From contig JACOSY010000026.1 of NCBI GenBank assembly GCA_016178595.1, positions 1 through 58,292 on the forward strand: a stretch of DNA of 58,292 nucleotides. The letters are read 5' to 3'. The translations under genes and the position numbers were made by a program. The DNA comes from Ignavibacteria bacterium (lineage in GTDB: Bacteria > Bacteroidota > Ignavibacteria > UBA10030 > SZUA-254). The notes beneath the pieces are model-generated. The model did no database searches. It saw nothing but the letters and a program-made list of their open reading frames with translations, and had not been told where the DNA came from. Below, piece by piece: positions 9,901-17,749 of this stretch. How positions within the stretch are numbered: the stretch's first letter is position 1; each line of letters opens with the position of its first letter.

Positions 9901-9967
9901 GCACCATGCCAACAACGAGCAACAGCACAACGATGCCGCTGAGTCTTTGCATGACGGTTCTCAACAT
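6947..9967 (-). CDS. Long periplasmic tetratricopeptide-repeat protein
   Basis: This 1006-residue exported protein starts with RLSGIVVLLLVVGMVPHSSV (signal peptide) and is otherwise an array of TPR/Sel1-like helical pairs. Repeated patterns of the type A..A...Y....A...P.S.....A are visible (for example QALYGLGWARLKANDYPGAQ and ADASYGLAWSLFEQKKYAQA). It looks like an expanded CpoB/BamD-type scaffold. I placed the start at the ATG at 9967 because GGAG lies upstream and the ompA stop is four bases away. An in-frame extension to 10111 would lie inside ompA. No catalytic motif is visible, so it probably organises the envelope proteins of its operon. Confidence 0.85.
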   Translation of the reverse strand: MLRTVMQRLSGIVVLLLVVGMVPHSSVAQIPPLRTDETDIRSVREWIDAGAYHVARQKLEKIFRHSDEHGQDRDVLYLLVKSSFQDQDYEQTYQWSGEFVSDYPNDPQFEMALFIQGVSAYQTHRLKEALTLLERFLNEAHDNSQRGAACFWHAMTELDGGNWSQAEDDMQQCYHDSSSQAYRDFILLGWALSLERRGEYSLSADRLEELLSGYPQSDVRTDAQIRLASVSLRRGNIDRTLRELEKTKPQYDQQRQEYLLLQAEANMQLGRYSDARSAYGEFSRQFPESPFIRQALYGLGWARLKANDYPGAQRVFDSLSRGGKDSLAFASMYKSGILLLLQGKLMNALSTFDTLTAVSPYDQDAAQAYYQMGLIQYRGKHYREARRDFQLAARLFPGSTLRPYAYHMLGESNIAIGDFANAQHAFLQVKKLSNDPDILVPSLFRQTIALYHLGRFKSSVESSTEFLQKFQADPFVPQAYLWKGEALFQDYRFDEAERAYGEAIKRLSKDSKRADASYGLAWSLFEQKKYAQAATAFERFTTEFPDDQRILEASLRKADAYLSMGQYDKANALYTSLASERSSGRQAEYASFQLAITYVQRGDADRGVEELKKFLQRYPNSIYSEVAQFDIAWTFFSLEEYQKALDEFRTLLRLYTGSQLLPRVLLNTGDAFYNQKQYDSARVYYRRVVNEFSSSLLVTDALSGLQYTYEAEGRPAAAAEEIEKVIKEKPAGASGEELLLKKGDILFGQGDFAGAIHEYQRLLGMKPTNDVKAKALNQLGRAYELENNPQRAITFYEQILSNLPETDVAPAATLALGSAHMKVHRYGQAVDVFRDFERRYPESPLLPEVRYQVGTALKNLPNADAAIDQFIALIQKHPDNVFADRSRMRLAEIYRGRKKYQPAIDTLTSVVMHRSDDLAAEALLMIGDTYFDMKKIKDAMQAYTDVTRQYTDFPRSIDQAKLGLGKAYEQQRDKKRARTMYEEVAASSTDPALKKEAGERLRRIRR

Positions 9968-9971
9968 CCAC

Positions 9972-11882
9972 TCACTCCGGTACGATGTCAATGACAACGC
10001 AGCGGTTATAGAAACGCTCCTCGGGTAAACGGTTATCGAACGGCGCGCGGCGCACATCTTCGCCGAAGCCATAGGTGTCGAACTTGACGTTCCGTGTGCC
10101 GAGACGTCCAAGCTCGCGCTGCAGCACGGTCATCGTCTCGTTGGCACGATCACGGGAAAGTTTCAAGTTGTGGCTCTCTTCGCCGACGATGTCGGTGTGA
10201 CCGTGAATGATGACGCTTCCGCCATTCGGAATGAGCGGGGCGACTGTCTTTGTAAGGAAACGCTCATACGTTGCAACGGTTTTCGACTGATCGAATTCAA
10301 ACAGAATGCTGAAGCGCAACCCCGGTTCCGACTCCGGCTCATCCGAACGTACAAGGCGGATGTTCTCTTCCTTTCGAATCGACTGCCCGGACTTTGTTTC
10401 GCCAAGCATAACGACTGTGTAGCGACCTTGTGACTGGTCGCTCAGAATGGTTCTGCCGGAAATTCGTTCTTGCTCGCCCGTGAACGGACCGTATCGCTTT
10501 ATCTTGCCGCTTTCATCCGTCACTTCCAGCGACCACGAGGAGAGAATATCGCTTGCACCAGGAACAGTGAAGAGAACATCGCTATCGAGCGGATCTTCCT
10601 GCAAAGAAATGATCTGGACGGGATCGAGAATATCAGGATTGCTGCTTGCAATCTCGACGCGGCGATCTTCCGGTCGGAGAAGATCGAGTTCGCGCGTAGC
10701 GCCGGCTACAACGGATGGAATAGTCGGCTTCTCGCCCCCTTCCGTTGCGATTCTCCCCCCCTCGATACCAAAGACATCAACGAGATAGCGTTTTAGAGAT
10801 TCCGCGAATTGCTTTCCTTCGGCGGCGCCTTTATCGGAAGACCCGATCAAGCGGATTGTTGCATCCGGATTGCGGCGCATGCGGTCGCCAACGACATTCA
10901 CGATGTTATGATAGACGGTAAGCTGGCGGCGTGATCGGCCTGCGACATCCTTCGGCTGCGGCTCGAGGAGCTGTTCCTCTTTGAACTTTCCGGCATCCTC
11001 GCTCGTCAACGTGACATATCGGGAAGGGAGATTCGTTGAGCCTTCATCGAAGAAAACGTAATTCCGCATCGGGAATGTCTCGCGTACTTTTCGCTCGATA
11101 GGAATGATCCTGGGCGCTTTGACGGAGAACCGAACTTCACTTTCAGCGACACGCTTCGCTTCCGCGGTCGTTCCGAATTTCACTCCGACTCCAAGTCGCA
11201 GCGACGTCAATGACCAGCTCTCTTCAGAACGTGGCCCTTGTCCAACATGAACAGCAAGGAAGGGAGAAATATTCACTTGCGTCGAAGCGTTCGGATCACT
11301 CAGGGGAATATCATATCCGACTCCGAGTTGGCCCGTGAGTACCGTGCCGCGGGCACCACTCCACTCGCCATCGACCTTCGTCCCATTCGAGGGCGTGTAG
11401 CTGAAAGATTTTGCAACGTTGAATCCAAGTCTGGGTCCTGCAAAGAAATAGAGCGGATATTCGAACGGCGAAATCTTGAGACTTGGCTCAAGGCTGATAT
11501 AGTTGATTGAAGTGGAGAGCTTTTCACTTGCACCCTGCGACGACACATCGTCGAACGAGCCGCTGCGCCCGTCGTAGCCCAGTGTGAGTATTCCACCCCA
11601 AACCGGATCCGGACGGTATTCCAGCAGAGGAGAGAGGAACAGTCCGGTGCCGGAGCCTTTGGTAAACGGGCTTCCGGAGTTGACTGTTGCATTCAATTGC
11701 TGGAGGCTTCCACTATAAAAGTTGAAGTTCGGTGCGACGGCTCCGCCAAACCACCACTGCGGCTGTCCGCGACGGTTCTCTTGAGCATGTGCCGCAACAC
11801 TGCTCAGGAGAACCACCGTGAAGAAAATTATGAGAAATTGGAATGTGAAGTTGCTTTGTCTCATAGGTGATGTGCCTTTCAT
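9972..11882 (-). CDS. OmpA-family outer membrane protein with two OmpA-like domains
   Basis: The 636-residue protein has a signal peptide (about residues 7-33, ending in SSVAAHAQ), an N-terminal barrel region up to about residue 250 and a first divergent OmpA-like domain starting YVFFDEGSTNLPSRY with NPDATIRLIGSS. A beta-rich linker follows, then a canonical OmpA_C peptidoglycan-binding domain (SILFEFDQSKT, then IHGHTDIVGEESHNLKLSRD and RANE). The canonical domain should bind diaminopimelate of peptidoglycan. Translation may start at ATG 11882 or at ATG 11864, which is better placed before the signal peptide. It lies three bases after the TonB-like gene and four before the TPR gene, so all three are one operon. 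Confidence 0.88.
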   Translation of the reverse strand: MKGTSPMRQSNFTFQFLIIFFTVVLLSSVAAHAQENRRGQPQWWFGGAVAPNFNFYSGSLQQLNATVNSGSPFTKGSGTGLFLSPLLEYRPDPVWGGILTLGYDGRSGSFDDVSSQGASEKLSTSINYISLEPSLKISPFEYPLYFFAGPRLGFNVAKSFSYTPSNGTKVDGEWSGARGTVLTGQLGVGYDIPLSDPNASTQVNISPFLAVHVGQGPRSEESWSLTSLRLGVGVKFGTTAEAKRVAESEVRFSVKAPRIIPIERKVRETFPMRNYVFFDEGSTNLPSRYVTLTSEDAGKFKEEQLLEPQPKDVAGRSRRQLTVYHNIVNVVGDRMRRNPDATIRLIGSSDKGAAEGKQFAESLKRYLVDVFGIEGGRIATEGGEKPTIPSVVAGATRELDLLRPEDRRVEIASSNPDILDPVQIISLQEDPLDSDVLFTVPGASDILSSWSLEVTDESGKIKRYGPFTGEQERISGRTILSDQSQGRYTVVMLGETKSGQSIRKEENIRLVRSDEPESEPGLRFSILFEFDQSKTVATYERFLTKTVAPLIPNGGSVIIHGHTDIVGEESHNLKLSRDRANETMTVLQRELGRLGTRNVKFDTYGFGEDVRRAPFDNRLPEERFYNRCVVIDIVPE

Positions 11883-11885
11883 CGT

Positions 11886-12662
11886 TTAGTGTTCGAGTTT
11901 GAAATTGAATGTCACTTTTCCAACTTGGTTCTTTTGCTCCATCTCCGTGGGAAGCGGATCGAAGCGCCACGTTCGCAGCGCGGAGATCGAAGCACCCTCA
12001 AGCAACTCATCGGTCTTGCGGGTCGGAATGATCGCATCGACGGAACCATCGGGCGACACCGTGAACTGCAACGTCACCGCCATCTGTTTGTCCGTTCCTT
12101 CCGGATATTTGGGGAGAACTCCACTGAGCAGTCTCCGACCGCCGGTCCCGCCCCAATCGATAGAATATCCGGTTCCACGACCGATACCGCCACCGCTCCC
12201 ACCTCCGGCTCCACCTCCCGTGCCCGGACCGGTACCACGACGTACCCATTGGGTGGGAAGATTCTCGGCAATAATGATTTTCTTCTGCTGTTTTTTCCCT
12301 TTCTTCGTGACCGTCGGTTTTGGCTCTTCTTTCACCGAAACCGGCTGAGCTTTTATTTCATCGCTGTATACCTTGATGTCGAGCAGCGTAAACTTACTCG
12401 TGTTCTCTAGACCGGTCGTACCTTGTTGCGGATCGCTCTGCGGTCCGAATTGGATGATGCGATCCTGCTCGTCTTCCCCACCACCTCCGCCGCTGCTGCC
12501 GAATTTCAACTCATTCGCTCTCGCCTCTTCGGCAATCTGAAGTTGCTGCCAGAACAGCCCAACCACAACCAGCGTGTGTATCACGATTCCCGTACCAACT
12601 GCGATAAGCCGTATGCGTCTGAGATCTCTCTCTGTGGTATACGTCCGCCTTACGCTGAACAT
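11886..12662 (-). CDS. TonB-family energy transducer with glycine-rich spacer
   Basis: The 258-residue protein has a short cytoplasmic start, one membrane helix ([19 protein letters not shown], about residues 19-38), a long periplasmic spacer and a TonB C-terminal domain ([20 protein letters not shown], then SPDGSV and [11 protein letters not shown]). TonB proteins transmit proton-motive force to outer-membrane receptors. The spacer is unusual: in place of the usual Pro-Glu/Pro-Lys rod it has two glycine runs (GSSGGGGG and [15 protein letters not shown]). No exbB or exbD is nearby, so the motor must be encoded elsewhere. It is followed by ompA and a TonB-receptor-like barrel. Confidence 0.88.
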   Translation of the reverse strand: MFSVRRTYTTERDLRRIRLIAVGTGIVIHTLVVVGLFWQQLQIAEEARANELKFGSSGGGGGEDEQDRIIQFGPQSDPQQGTTGLENTSKFTLLDIKVYSDEIKAQPVSVKEEPKPTVTKKGKKQQKKIIIAENLPTQWVRRGTGPGTGGGAGGGSGGGIGRGTGYSIDWGGTGGRRLLSGVLPKYPEGTDKQMAVTLQFTVSPDGSVDAIIPTRKTDELLEGASISALRTWRFDPLPTEMEQKNQVGKVTFNFKLEH

Positions 12663-12695
12663 CTGCCGATTCCATCACACAAACACAGGCTCATC

Positions 12696-13601
12696 TTACA
12701 AAATCTTTTTGCCAAATGCCGACTGCATCAACTCTACGGCAAACTCTGCCGACTGGTTGCGATTGTCGACGATTGGATTGACTTCCACTATCTCAAGCGA
12801 CGTCATTTTTTTTGATTCCGCAAGCATTTCCATAATGAGATGCGCTTCACGGTAATCGAGCCCACCTTTTACCGGCGTGCCAACCCCCGGTGCATACACC
12901 GGATCGACGCTATCGAGATCGAAACTCACATGGAGGTAGTCGACGTTCTTTGCCACTTGCTGCAATGCATTCTTCATTACCTTGTGAATTCCAAACTTGT
13001 CGACCTCTTCCATCGTGAAGATGCGGACGCCGTTCTTCAGCAAGTTCCGGCGCTCGCCTTTATCGAGGTTACGAAGGCCGATGATGGCAACATTGCGTGG
13101 TTTCACTTTCGTGAATGATCCCCCGACATTCACAAGCGGTCGCGGACCGAGACCCGTACAAACAGCAAGCGGCATCCCATGGACATTTCCGGATGGGGAC
13201 GTGCCGGGAGTGTTGAAGTCGCCGTGCGCATCGATCCAGAAGACGCCGATCTTCTTCCGTCGTTTGCGTGCAAAGGCGGCAACGCCGCTGATAGTACCGA
13301 TGGCAATCGAGTGATCGCCGCCGAGCACCAGGGGAAAGTGGCCCTGTTCAAGTACTCTTTCCACCTTGCGGGAGAGGACTGTAACGGCACGTGTGATTTC
13401 CGGAAGGTACTTTGCGTGCGGGTCTTTAATGCGTTGTTCTTCCTGCGTCTTGATGGCAAGATCACCTTCATCGACAACCTTGTAGCCGAGCTCCTGCAGG
13501 CGCTCACCGATACCGGCAATACGGATCGCCGACGGACCCATGTCGACTCCGCGCCGGCCGGCTCCTAAATCCATCGGCACACCGATGATGTGAACGGTCA
13601 T
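12696..13601 (-). CDS. rocF: Arginase
   Basis: This 301-residue ureohydrolase hydrolyses arginine to ornithine and urea. The binuclear manganese ligands are all present: H97 in [11 protein letters not shown]124/H126/D128 in WIDAHGDFN, and D228/D230 in SFDLDSVDP. The N-terminus [20 protein letters not shown] and the length match the arginase branch better than agmatinase. It ends 33 bases before the TonB-like gene, so it may be co-transcribed. The start at 13601 has no Shine-Dalgarno sequence and a very short predicted leader. Confidence 0.92.
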   Translation of the reverse strand: MTVHIIGVPMDLGAGRRGVDMGPSAIRIAGIGERLQELGYKVVDEGDLAIKTQEEQRIKDPHAKYLPEITRAVTVLSRKVERVLEQGHFPLVLGGDHSIAIGTISGVAAFARKRRKKIGVFWIDAHGDFNTPGTSPSGNVHGMPLAVCTGLGPRPLVNVGGSFTKVKPRNVAIIGLRNLDKGERRNLLKNGVRIFTMEEVDKFGIHKVMKNALQQVAKNVDYLHVSFDLDSVDPVYAPGVGTPVKGGLDYREAHLIMEMLAESKKMTSLEIVEVNPIVDNRNQSAEFAVELMQSAFGKKIL

Positions 13602-13615
13602 GAGCTTATATAAGA

Positions 13616-13645
13616 ATTCTAAAGTAAACTCTCAATGATAAACAA
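13616..13645 (-). promoter_or_regulatory. Candidate promoter for rocF (and possibly the envelope operon)
   Basis: On the minus strand TTGTTT (13640-13645) and TAGAAT (13616-13621) are 18 bases apart. The predicted transcription start is within about 10 bases of the rocF ATG, so the message would be nearly leaderless. A second weaker match, TTGAGA-17-TATATA, overlaps it. Confidence 0.4.
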
Positions 13646-13646
13646 A

Positions 13647-13988
13647 TTATTTGAGAAAAACCATCTTTTGGATGTTGCTGAAGGAATGATTGCGACTGGT
13701 GGCGGTGAGCCGGTAGAAGTATACACCGCTCGCAAGTAGGTGGGATTGTTTGATTGCATTGAAATTGACCGACTTGTTTCCTGCTTCCTGAAATTCATTC
13801 ACGATTGTTGCAACTTCTTCTCCGAGGATGTTAAATATTCTTAACGTGATGAAACTTCGTTCAGGAAGTTCGTAGCGGATGGTCGTCGATGGATTGAAGG
13901 GGTTGCGGGAGTTTTGATGGAGAGTAAAATCTTCAAGTAATTCGTGTGAGGGATAACCGTGGACAGTTGCGATCGTGTATGATATCAA
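13647..13988 (-). pseudogene. Orphan T9SS type A sorting domain
   Basis: A 113-residue reading frame consists almost only of a type A sorting domain. It contains NPFNPSTTIRYELPERSF, ITLRIFNILGEEVATIV and LASGVYFYRLTA, and ends KMVFLK. There is no signal peptide and no cargo domain; upstream is only about 80 bases before accD. In an intact gene this module sits at the end of a much larger secreted protein. I read it as the 3' remnant of a degraded cargo gene, though expression from ATG 13988 cannot be excluded. Confidence 0.75.
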
Positions 13989-14067
13989 TCTGCAAATTCA
14001 GAGAATCGGAGAGATGATCGATTGGAACGAGTTTAGGAATAATCCTCTTCCTTGCCCCTTCCATTTG

Positions 14068-14910
14068 TTATTCCCACATCATCTTCAGGAGATTGGAGAT
14101 CGTTTCTTTTAAATCCTTCCGATGAACGACCATATCGATGAAGCCGTGCTCGAGCTGGAATTCTGAGCGCTGGAATCCCTCCGGCAGATCTTTCCCGATC
14201 GTTTGCTTGATGACGCGCGGCCCGGCAAAGCCGATGAGCGCTCCAGGCTCTGCGAGGTTCACATCGCCGAGCATTGCATAACTTGCCGTCACGCCGCCGG
14301 TGGTCGGGTCTGTCATGACGGAGACGAACGGAATACCGGCGTCGGAGAGCTGCGCGAGTTTGGCGCTCGTCTTGGCAAGCTGCATCAGCGAGAGCGCGCC
14401 TTCCATCATGCGTGCGCCGCCGCTGGACGAAACAATGACGAGTGGAAGTTTCGATCGCAGCGCCTTGTTGGCAATGCGGGCAATCTTCTCGCCGACGACC
14501 GATCCCATACTGCCGCCGATGAATCCGAAATCCATCGCACCAATTGCGACCGGCATCTTGTTGATCTTGCCCGTGCCGGTACGAACGGCATCGGATAACT
14601 CCGTTCTCCGCATCGACTCCTTGATGCGGTCTTTGTAGTGCTTGGTATCGGTGAACTCGAGCGGATCCGTGGAGCGCATTTTGCGATCCAATTCCCTGAA
14701 CGAATTCTCATCCAGCAGTATATTCACGTACTCGCGGCTGCCAATCCGAAAGTGATAGTTGCACTTGATGCAGGTATAGAATTGCTGTTCGAGCTGCTTG
14801 CGGTGAATAATCTCACCGCAGCCGTCGCATTTCGTCCACATGCCGTCAGGGGCGTCTTTGCGTGGCTGGTCTGGCTGAACGCTTGCTTTTGTCCGTCGGA
14901 ACCAGGCCAT
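14068..14910 (-). CDS. accD: Acetyl-CoA carboxylase carboxyltransferase subunit beta
   Basis: This 280-residue AccD transfers the carboxyl group from biotin to acetyl-CoA in fatty acid synthesis, paired with AccA (not in the window). The N-terminal zinc ribbon has C28, C31, C47 and C50 (KCDGCGEIIHRKQLE, YTCIKCNYHF). The crotonase-fold core shows VVSSSGGARMMEGALSLMQ and DPTTGGVTASYAMLGD. Its ATG shares one base with the stop of tsaB (TGATG), so translation is coupled. Confidence 0.97.
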   Translation of the reverse strand: MAWFRRTKASVQPDQPRKDAPDGMWTKCDGCGEIIHRKQLEQQFYTCIKCNYHFRIGSREYVNILLDENSFRELDRKMRSTDPLEFTDTKHYKDRIKESMRRTELSDAVRTGTGKINKMPVAIGAMDFGFIGGSMGSVVGEKIARIANKALRSKLPLVIVSSSGGARMMEGALSLMQLAKTSAKLAQLSDAGIPFVSVMTDPTTGGVTASYAMLGDVNLAEPGALIGFAGPRVIKQTIGKDLPEGFQRSEFQLEHGFIDMVVHRKDLKETISNLLKMMWE

Positions 14911-15617
14911 CAGTGCAGTACCTTGTTGTGTTGAAGTTTCATCGTTGTATAAAACTCTTTCACATAGAATGGTTCAAGAGTCGCCGTATCGACGATGCTG
15001 CCGCGGCGAACCAGTTGTTCGCCAGTCACGGCGACTAACGCGGCGCTGCAGAGGCGCTTCTCACGCGGCGGAATGGTGATGCGTGGCCAATGCTCCGCGA
15101 ATTTCTCGGCGCCATCGCCCATCACGATCACCGGCAGATCGTCTTCGGGGATCATCGTGCTACACTCGCTGGCGCTTACGGCACGCGGAGCCACGATTTC
15201 ATTCAAGCTTTCAGCCCGCATCTCGTAGAGCGCAGTGTAGACCTCTCCGCGCCGGGCCTCGATCATGGGGAGAATGTACCCTTGCTGTCCGACAAACCGT
15301 TCTGTTATTGCACGTAACGCAAGCGCCCGCAGTGTAGGAACAGCGACGATCGGAAGGTTGCATGCGATTGCAAGCCCTTTGGCAACACTTAATCCGATTC
15401 TCAGCCCACTGAATGAGCCGGGACCGATCGAGACCGCGATTGCATCAAGCTGTGATACCGTACGATGGCATGATTGAAGTGTCCGATCGATGAGGATGAC
15501 CAGTTTTTCAGAGTGCGTGTGCTGTGCTTCAAACCAATTCTCGGCAACGATACGCCCGTCTTCAGCAAGGGCTGCACCACAGACTGCTGTTGCCGTTTCA
15601 ATTCCAAGCACATTCAT
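14910..15617 (-). CDS. tsaB: tRNA t6A37 biosynthesis protein TsaB
   Basis: This 235-residue ASKHA-fold partner of TsaD is needed for threonylcarbamoyl-adenosine at position 37 of ANN-decoding tRNAs. Hallmarks are MNVLGIETATAVCGAAL, then AVSIGPGSFSGLRIGLSVAK and MIEARRGEVYTALY. I set the start at ATG 15617, where the family N-terminus begins and which overlaps the tsaE stop by four bases. An upstream in-frame extension is arginine-rich sequence lying inside tsaE and is not convincing. Its stop shares a base with the accD start. Confidence 0.95.
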   Translation of the reverse strand: MNVLGIETATAVCGAALAEDGRIVAENWFEAQHTHSEKLVILIDRTLQSCHRTVSQLDAIAVSIGPGSFSGLRIGLSVAKGLAIACNLPIVAVPTLRALALRAITERFVGQQGYILPMIEARRGEVYTALYEMRAESLNEIVAPRAVSASECSTMIPEDDLPVIVMGDGAEKFAEHWPRITIPPREKRLCSAALVAVTGEQLVRRGSIVDTATLEPFYVKEFYTTMKLQHNKVLH

Positions 15618-16069
15618 GTCGTTATTCCCGCGCCAGCGGTGATGACAATTTCTCTCGCCTGATTTTTTTCCCCGAGTCTCATCCGGACGTCGTATCGCCG
15701 CGGCGGAAGAAGTTCCAGCACGCGGTCCGCCCACTCGATGAGACAAATTGCATCTCCGGATGAAAGGTATTCTTCGAACCCGATCTCGTGAACTTCTCGG
15801 AGTGACAGCACGCGATAGAAATCGAAATGGTAGACCGCCAAGTCGCCTTTATGATATTCGTTCACGATAGTAAAGGTCGGGCTTGCAACGTGTTCGGTGA
15901 CACCGAGACCTTTGCAGATACCTTTGATGAAGCACGTCTTGCCGCTCCCCAAATCGCCAATCACCGCAACAACATCGCCGGGTAGGAGCGCTCCGGCAAA
16001 TTCTTCTCCGTACCGGATCGTCTCATCTTCGCTCAGTGTCTCGCGGAGAACCATTGATGCCGGGTGCAC
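15614..16069 (-). CDS. tsaE: tRNA t6A37 biosynthesis ATPase TsaE
   Basis: This 151-residue P-loop ATPase supports turnover of the TsaBD complex. The Walker A motif is GDLGSGKTCFIKG. SPTFTIVNEYHKGDLAVYHFDFYR and CLIEWADRV are typical TsaE strings. The start is a GTG at 16069, one base after the porX stop; an ATG at 16054 is an alternative that still keeps the core. It is packed between porX and tsaB, an arrangement that couples the T9SS regulator gene to housekeeping tRNA modification. Confidence 0.94.
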   Translation of the reverse strand: MHPASMVLRETLSEDETIRYGEEFAGALLPGDVVAVIGDLGSGKTCFIKGICKGLGVTEHVASPTFTIVNEYHKGDLAVYHFDFYRVLSLREVHEIGFEEYLSSGDAICLIEWADRVLELLPPRRYDVRMRLGEKNQAREIVITAGAGITT

Positions 16070-16070
16070 G

Positions 16071-17645
16071 TTAGCGCTTCGGCACCATTTTTACAACGGG
16101 CAAAATCATTTCTTCCATGGAAATACCGCCGTGCTGAAAGCTGTCGCGGTACTGGTTCACATACTTGTGGAAGTCCGTTGGGTACACAAAATAGTAATCT
16201 TCCTTTGCGATAATGTAATTAATCGTGACGCTTCGTCGCGGCAAACGGTATTCAGACGGACTTTTGACAAAGATGGCATATCGTTCATCGACTTTGAGAT
16301 TCCGCCCGTACTTGTAGCGGAGATTTGGCGACGCCTCCCGGTCTGCAATGACCTTCGTATTGCGCAGGCAACGGATACTACCGTGGTCTGTCGTCAGCAC
16401 GATGGTGACATTCTTCTGCCGCGAGAGTGTGCGCAACATCCCGAGCAAGGATGAGTGCATGAACCATGACTTCGTGAGCGAGCGGTATGCCGCCTCATCC
16501 GGCGCAATTTCTTTCAGGAGCTGGGAGTCGGAGCGGCCATGCGCAAGCATGTCAACGAAATTGATAACGATGGACGTGAGCGGGTTCTTTGCATACGAAA
16601 GGATGTTTTGCTCGATGCTGCGCCCAAATTCGGGATCAAGAATCTTCACGTATTTTGAGTCGGGCTTGAGCTGGATCTTCCGGCGTTCCAACAACTTATC
16701 GAGAAACTGGTGCTCGTACCGATTGCGGCTGTTATCGTCATCTTCCCACTGTTCCCAGATTTCCGGAAAGCGCTTTTCGATCTCATCCGGAAACACGCCG
16801 CTGAAAATTGCATTACGCGAGTACGGCGTCGCTGTTGGAAGAATGGAATAGTAATGATCTCGCGTGATGTCGAAATACTCGCGGAGGACGCGCTCCATCT
16901 CCATCCACTGATCCATCCGGAGACAGTCGATCACGAAAAAGAAGACGGAACGATCGGCTTTGAGTTCGGGAATGAGGAACTTGTCTACAACATCGACGGA
17001 AAGGGTCGGCTTGTTCTTTTGCTCCAGCCAGCCGCGATAGTTCCGCTCCACGAATTTTGAAAACTGGATGTTGCACTCGCGGATCTGGTCGGTAAGTGTT
17101 TGTCTAAGACCAAGTTCTGCGTGTGTATCCATCTCCAGCGACCAATCGACGAGTTTCAAATAGATGTCGATCCACTCCGATGCCGAAAGAGTATTCTGGA
17201 GCGCCATCGTAATCTCGTTGAACTCCTTGATATAGTCGCGTGAAACCTGAGCGCCGGTTATCTTTTTCCCTTCGAGGAACTTTTTCGCCGCAAGAAGCAC
17301 CTGGCTCGGGTTCACCGGTTTCGTGAGGTAGTCGCTGATCTTCACGCCGATCGCTTCCTCCATCAATCCTTCGTCTTCATTTTTCGTGACCATGATAACA
17401 GGAAGTTCCGGTCGAATGTCTTTAATCTCGGAGAGCGTGCGAAGTCCGCCCATCCCTGCCATCATTTCATCGAGGAAGACGAGATCGAAGGTGCGGCTCT
17501 TTACCATGGTGATCGCGTCTTCACCGTTGGTGGCGGTATCGACGGTGTAACCTCGTTCGGAGAGAAGAAGGATGTGAGAGCGAAGAAGTTCAATTTCGTC
17601 ATCGACCCAAAGTATGCGTCCTTTTGTCGAAGTCATTACGTTCAT
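16071..17645 (-). CDS. porX: PorX-type response regulator with PglZ phosphatase domain
   Basis: The 524-residue protein has an N-terminal receiver domain (WVDDEIELLRS; phospho-acceptor D59 in VFLDEMM; a TKP motif near residue 113) fused to an alkaline-phosphatase-superfamily PglZ domain. The latter shows VIDCLRMDQW, the catalytic threonine T273 in LPTATPYSRNAIFSG and the metal site TTDHGSIRC. This is the architecture of PorX, the T9SS response regulator known in Porphyromonas and Flavobacterium, where the PglZ domain cleaves oligonucleotides. Length matches. Start may be M1 or M4. It sits between sprA and tsaE; its sensor PorY is not in the window. Confidence 0.93.
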   Translation of the reverse strand: MNVMTSTKGRILWVDDEIELLRSHILLLSERGYTVDTATNGEDAITMVKSRTFDLVFLDEMMAGMGGLRTLSEIKDIRPELPVIMVTKNEDEGLMEEAIGVKISDYLTKPVNPSQVLLAAKKFLEGKKITGAQVSRDYIKEFNEITMALQNTLSASEWIDIYLKLVDWSLEMDTHAELGLRQTLTDQIRECNIQFSKFVERNYRGWLEQKNKPTLSVDVVDKFLIPELKADRSVFFFVIDCLRMDQWMEMERVLREYFDITRDHYYSILPTATPYSRNAIFSGVFPDEIEKRFPEIWEQWEDDDNSRNRYEHQFLDKLLERRKIQLKPDSKYVKILDPEFGRSIEQNILSYAKNPLTSIVINFVDMLAHGRSDSQLLKEIAPDEAAYRSLTKSWFMHSSLLGMLRTLSRQKNVTIVLTTDHGSIRCLRNTKVIADREASPNLRYKYGRNLKVDERYAIFVKSPSEYRLPRRSVTINYIIAKEDYYFVYPTDFHKYVNQYRDSFQHGGISMEEMILPVVKMVPKR

Positions 17646-17690
17646 ACGATTACCTCACTGCGTAAAGTAACTATTTCGGTTACGAGAAGC

Positions 17691-17713
17691 AATGAGTGCG
17701 GACAGCACTCATT
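17691..17713 (-). terminator. Hairpin between sprA and porX
   Basis: AATGAGTGC (17691-17699) and GCACTCATT (17705-17713) form a perfect 9-bp stem with a 5-base loop just after the sprA stop. The following minus-strand sequence (GCTTCTCG) has no real U-tract, so it may act as a partial terminator or an mRNA-end stabiliser between sprA and porX. Confidence 0.45.
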
Positions 17714-17749
17714 GTAGCATGACTGCATTTCGTGCGGAATAGACAAGTG

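Noticed and set aside
9968-10111. 48-residue N-terminal extension of the TPR protein
   Set aside because: It lies wholly inside ompA, precedes the signal peptide and lacks a ribosome-binding site, whereas ATG 9967 has GGAG upstream.
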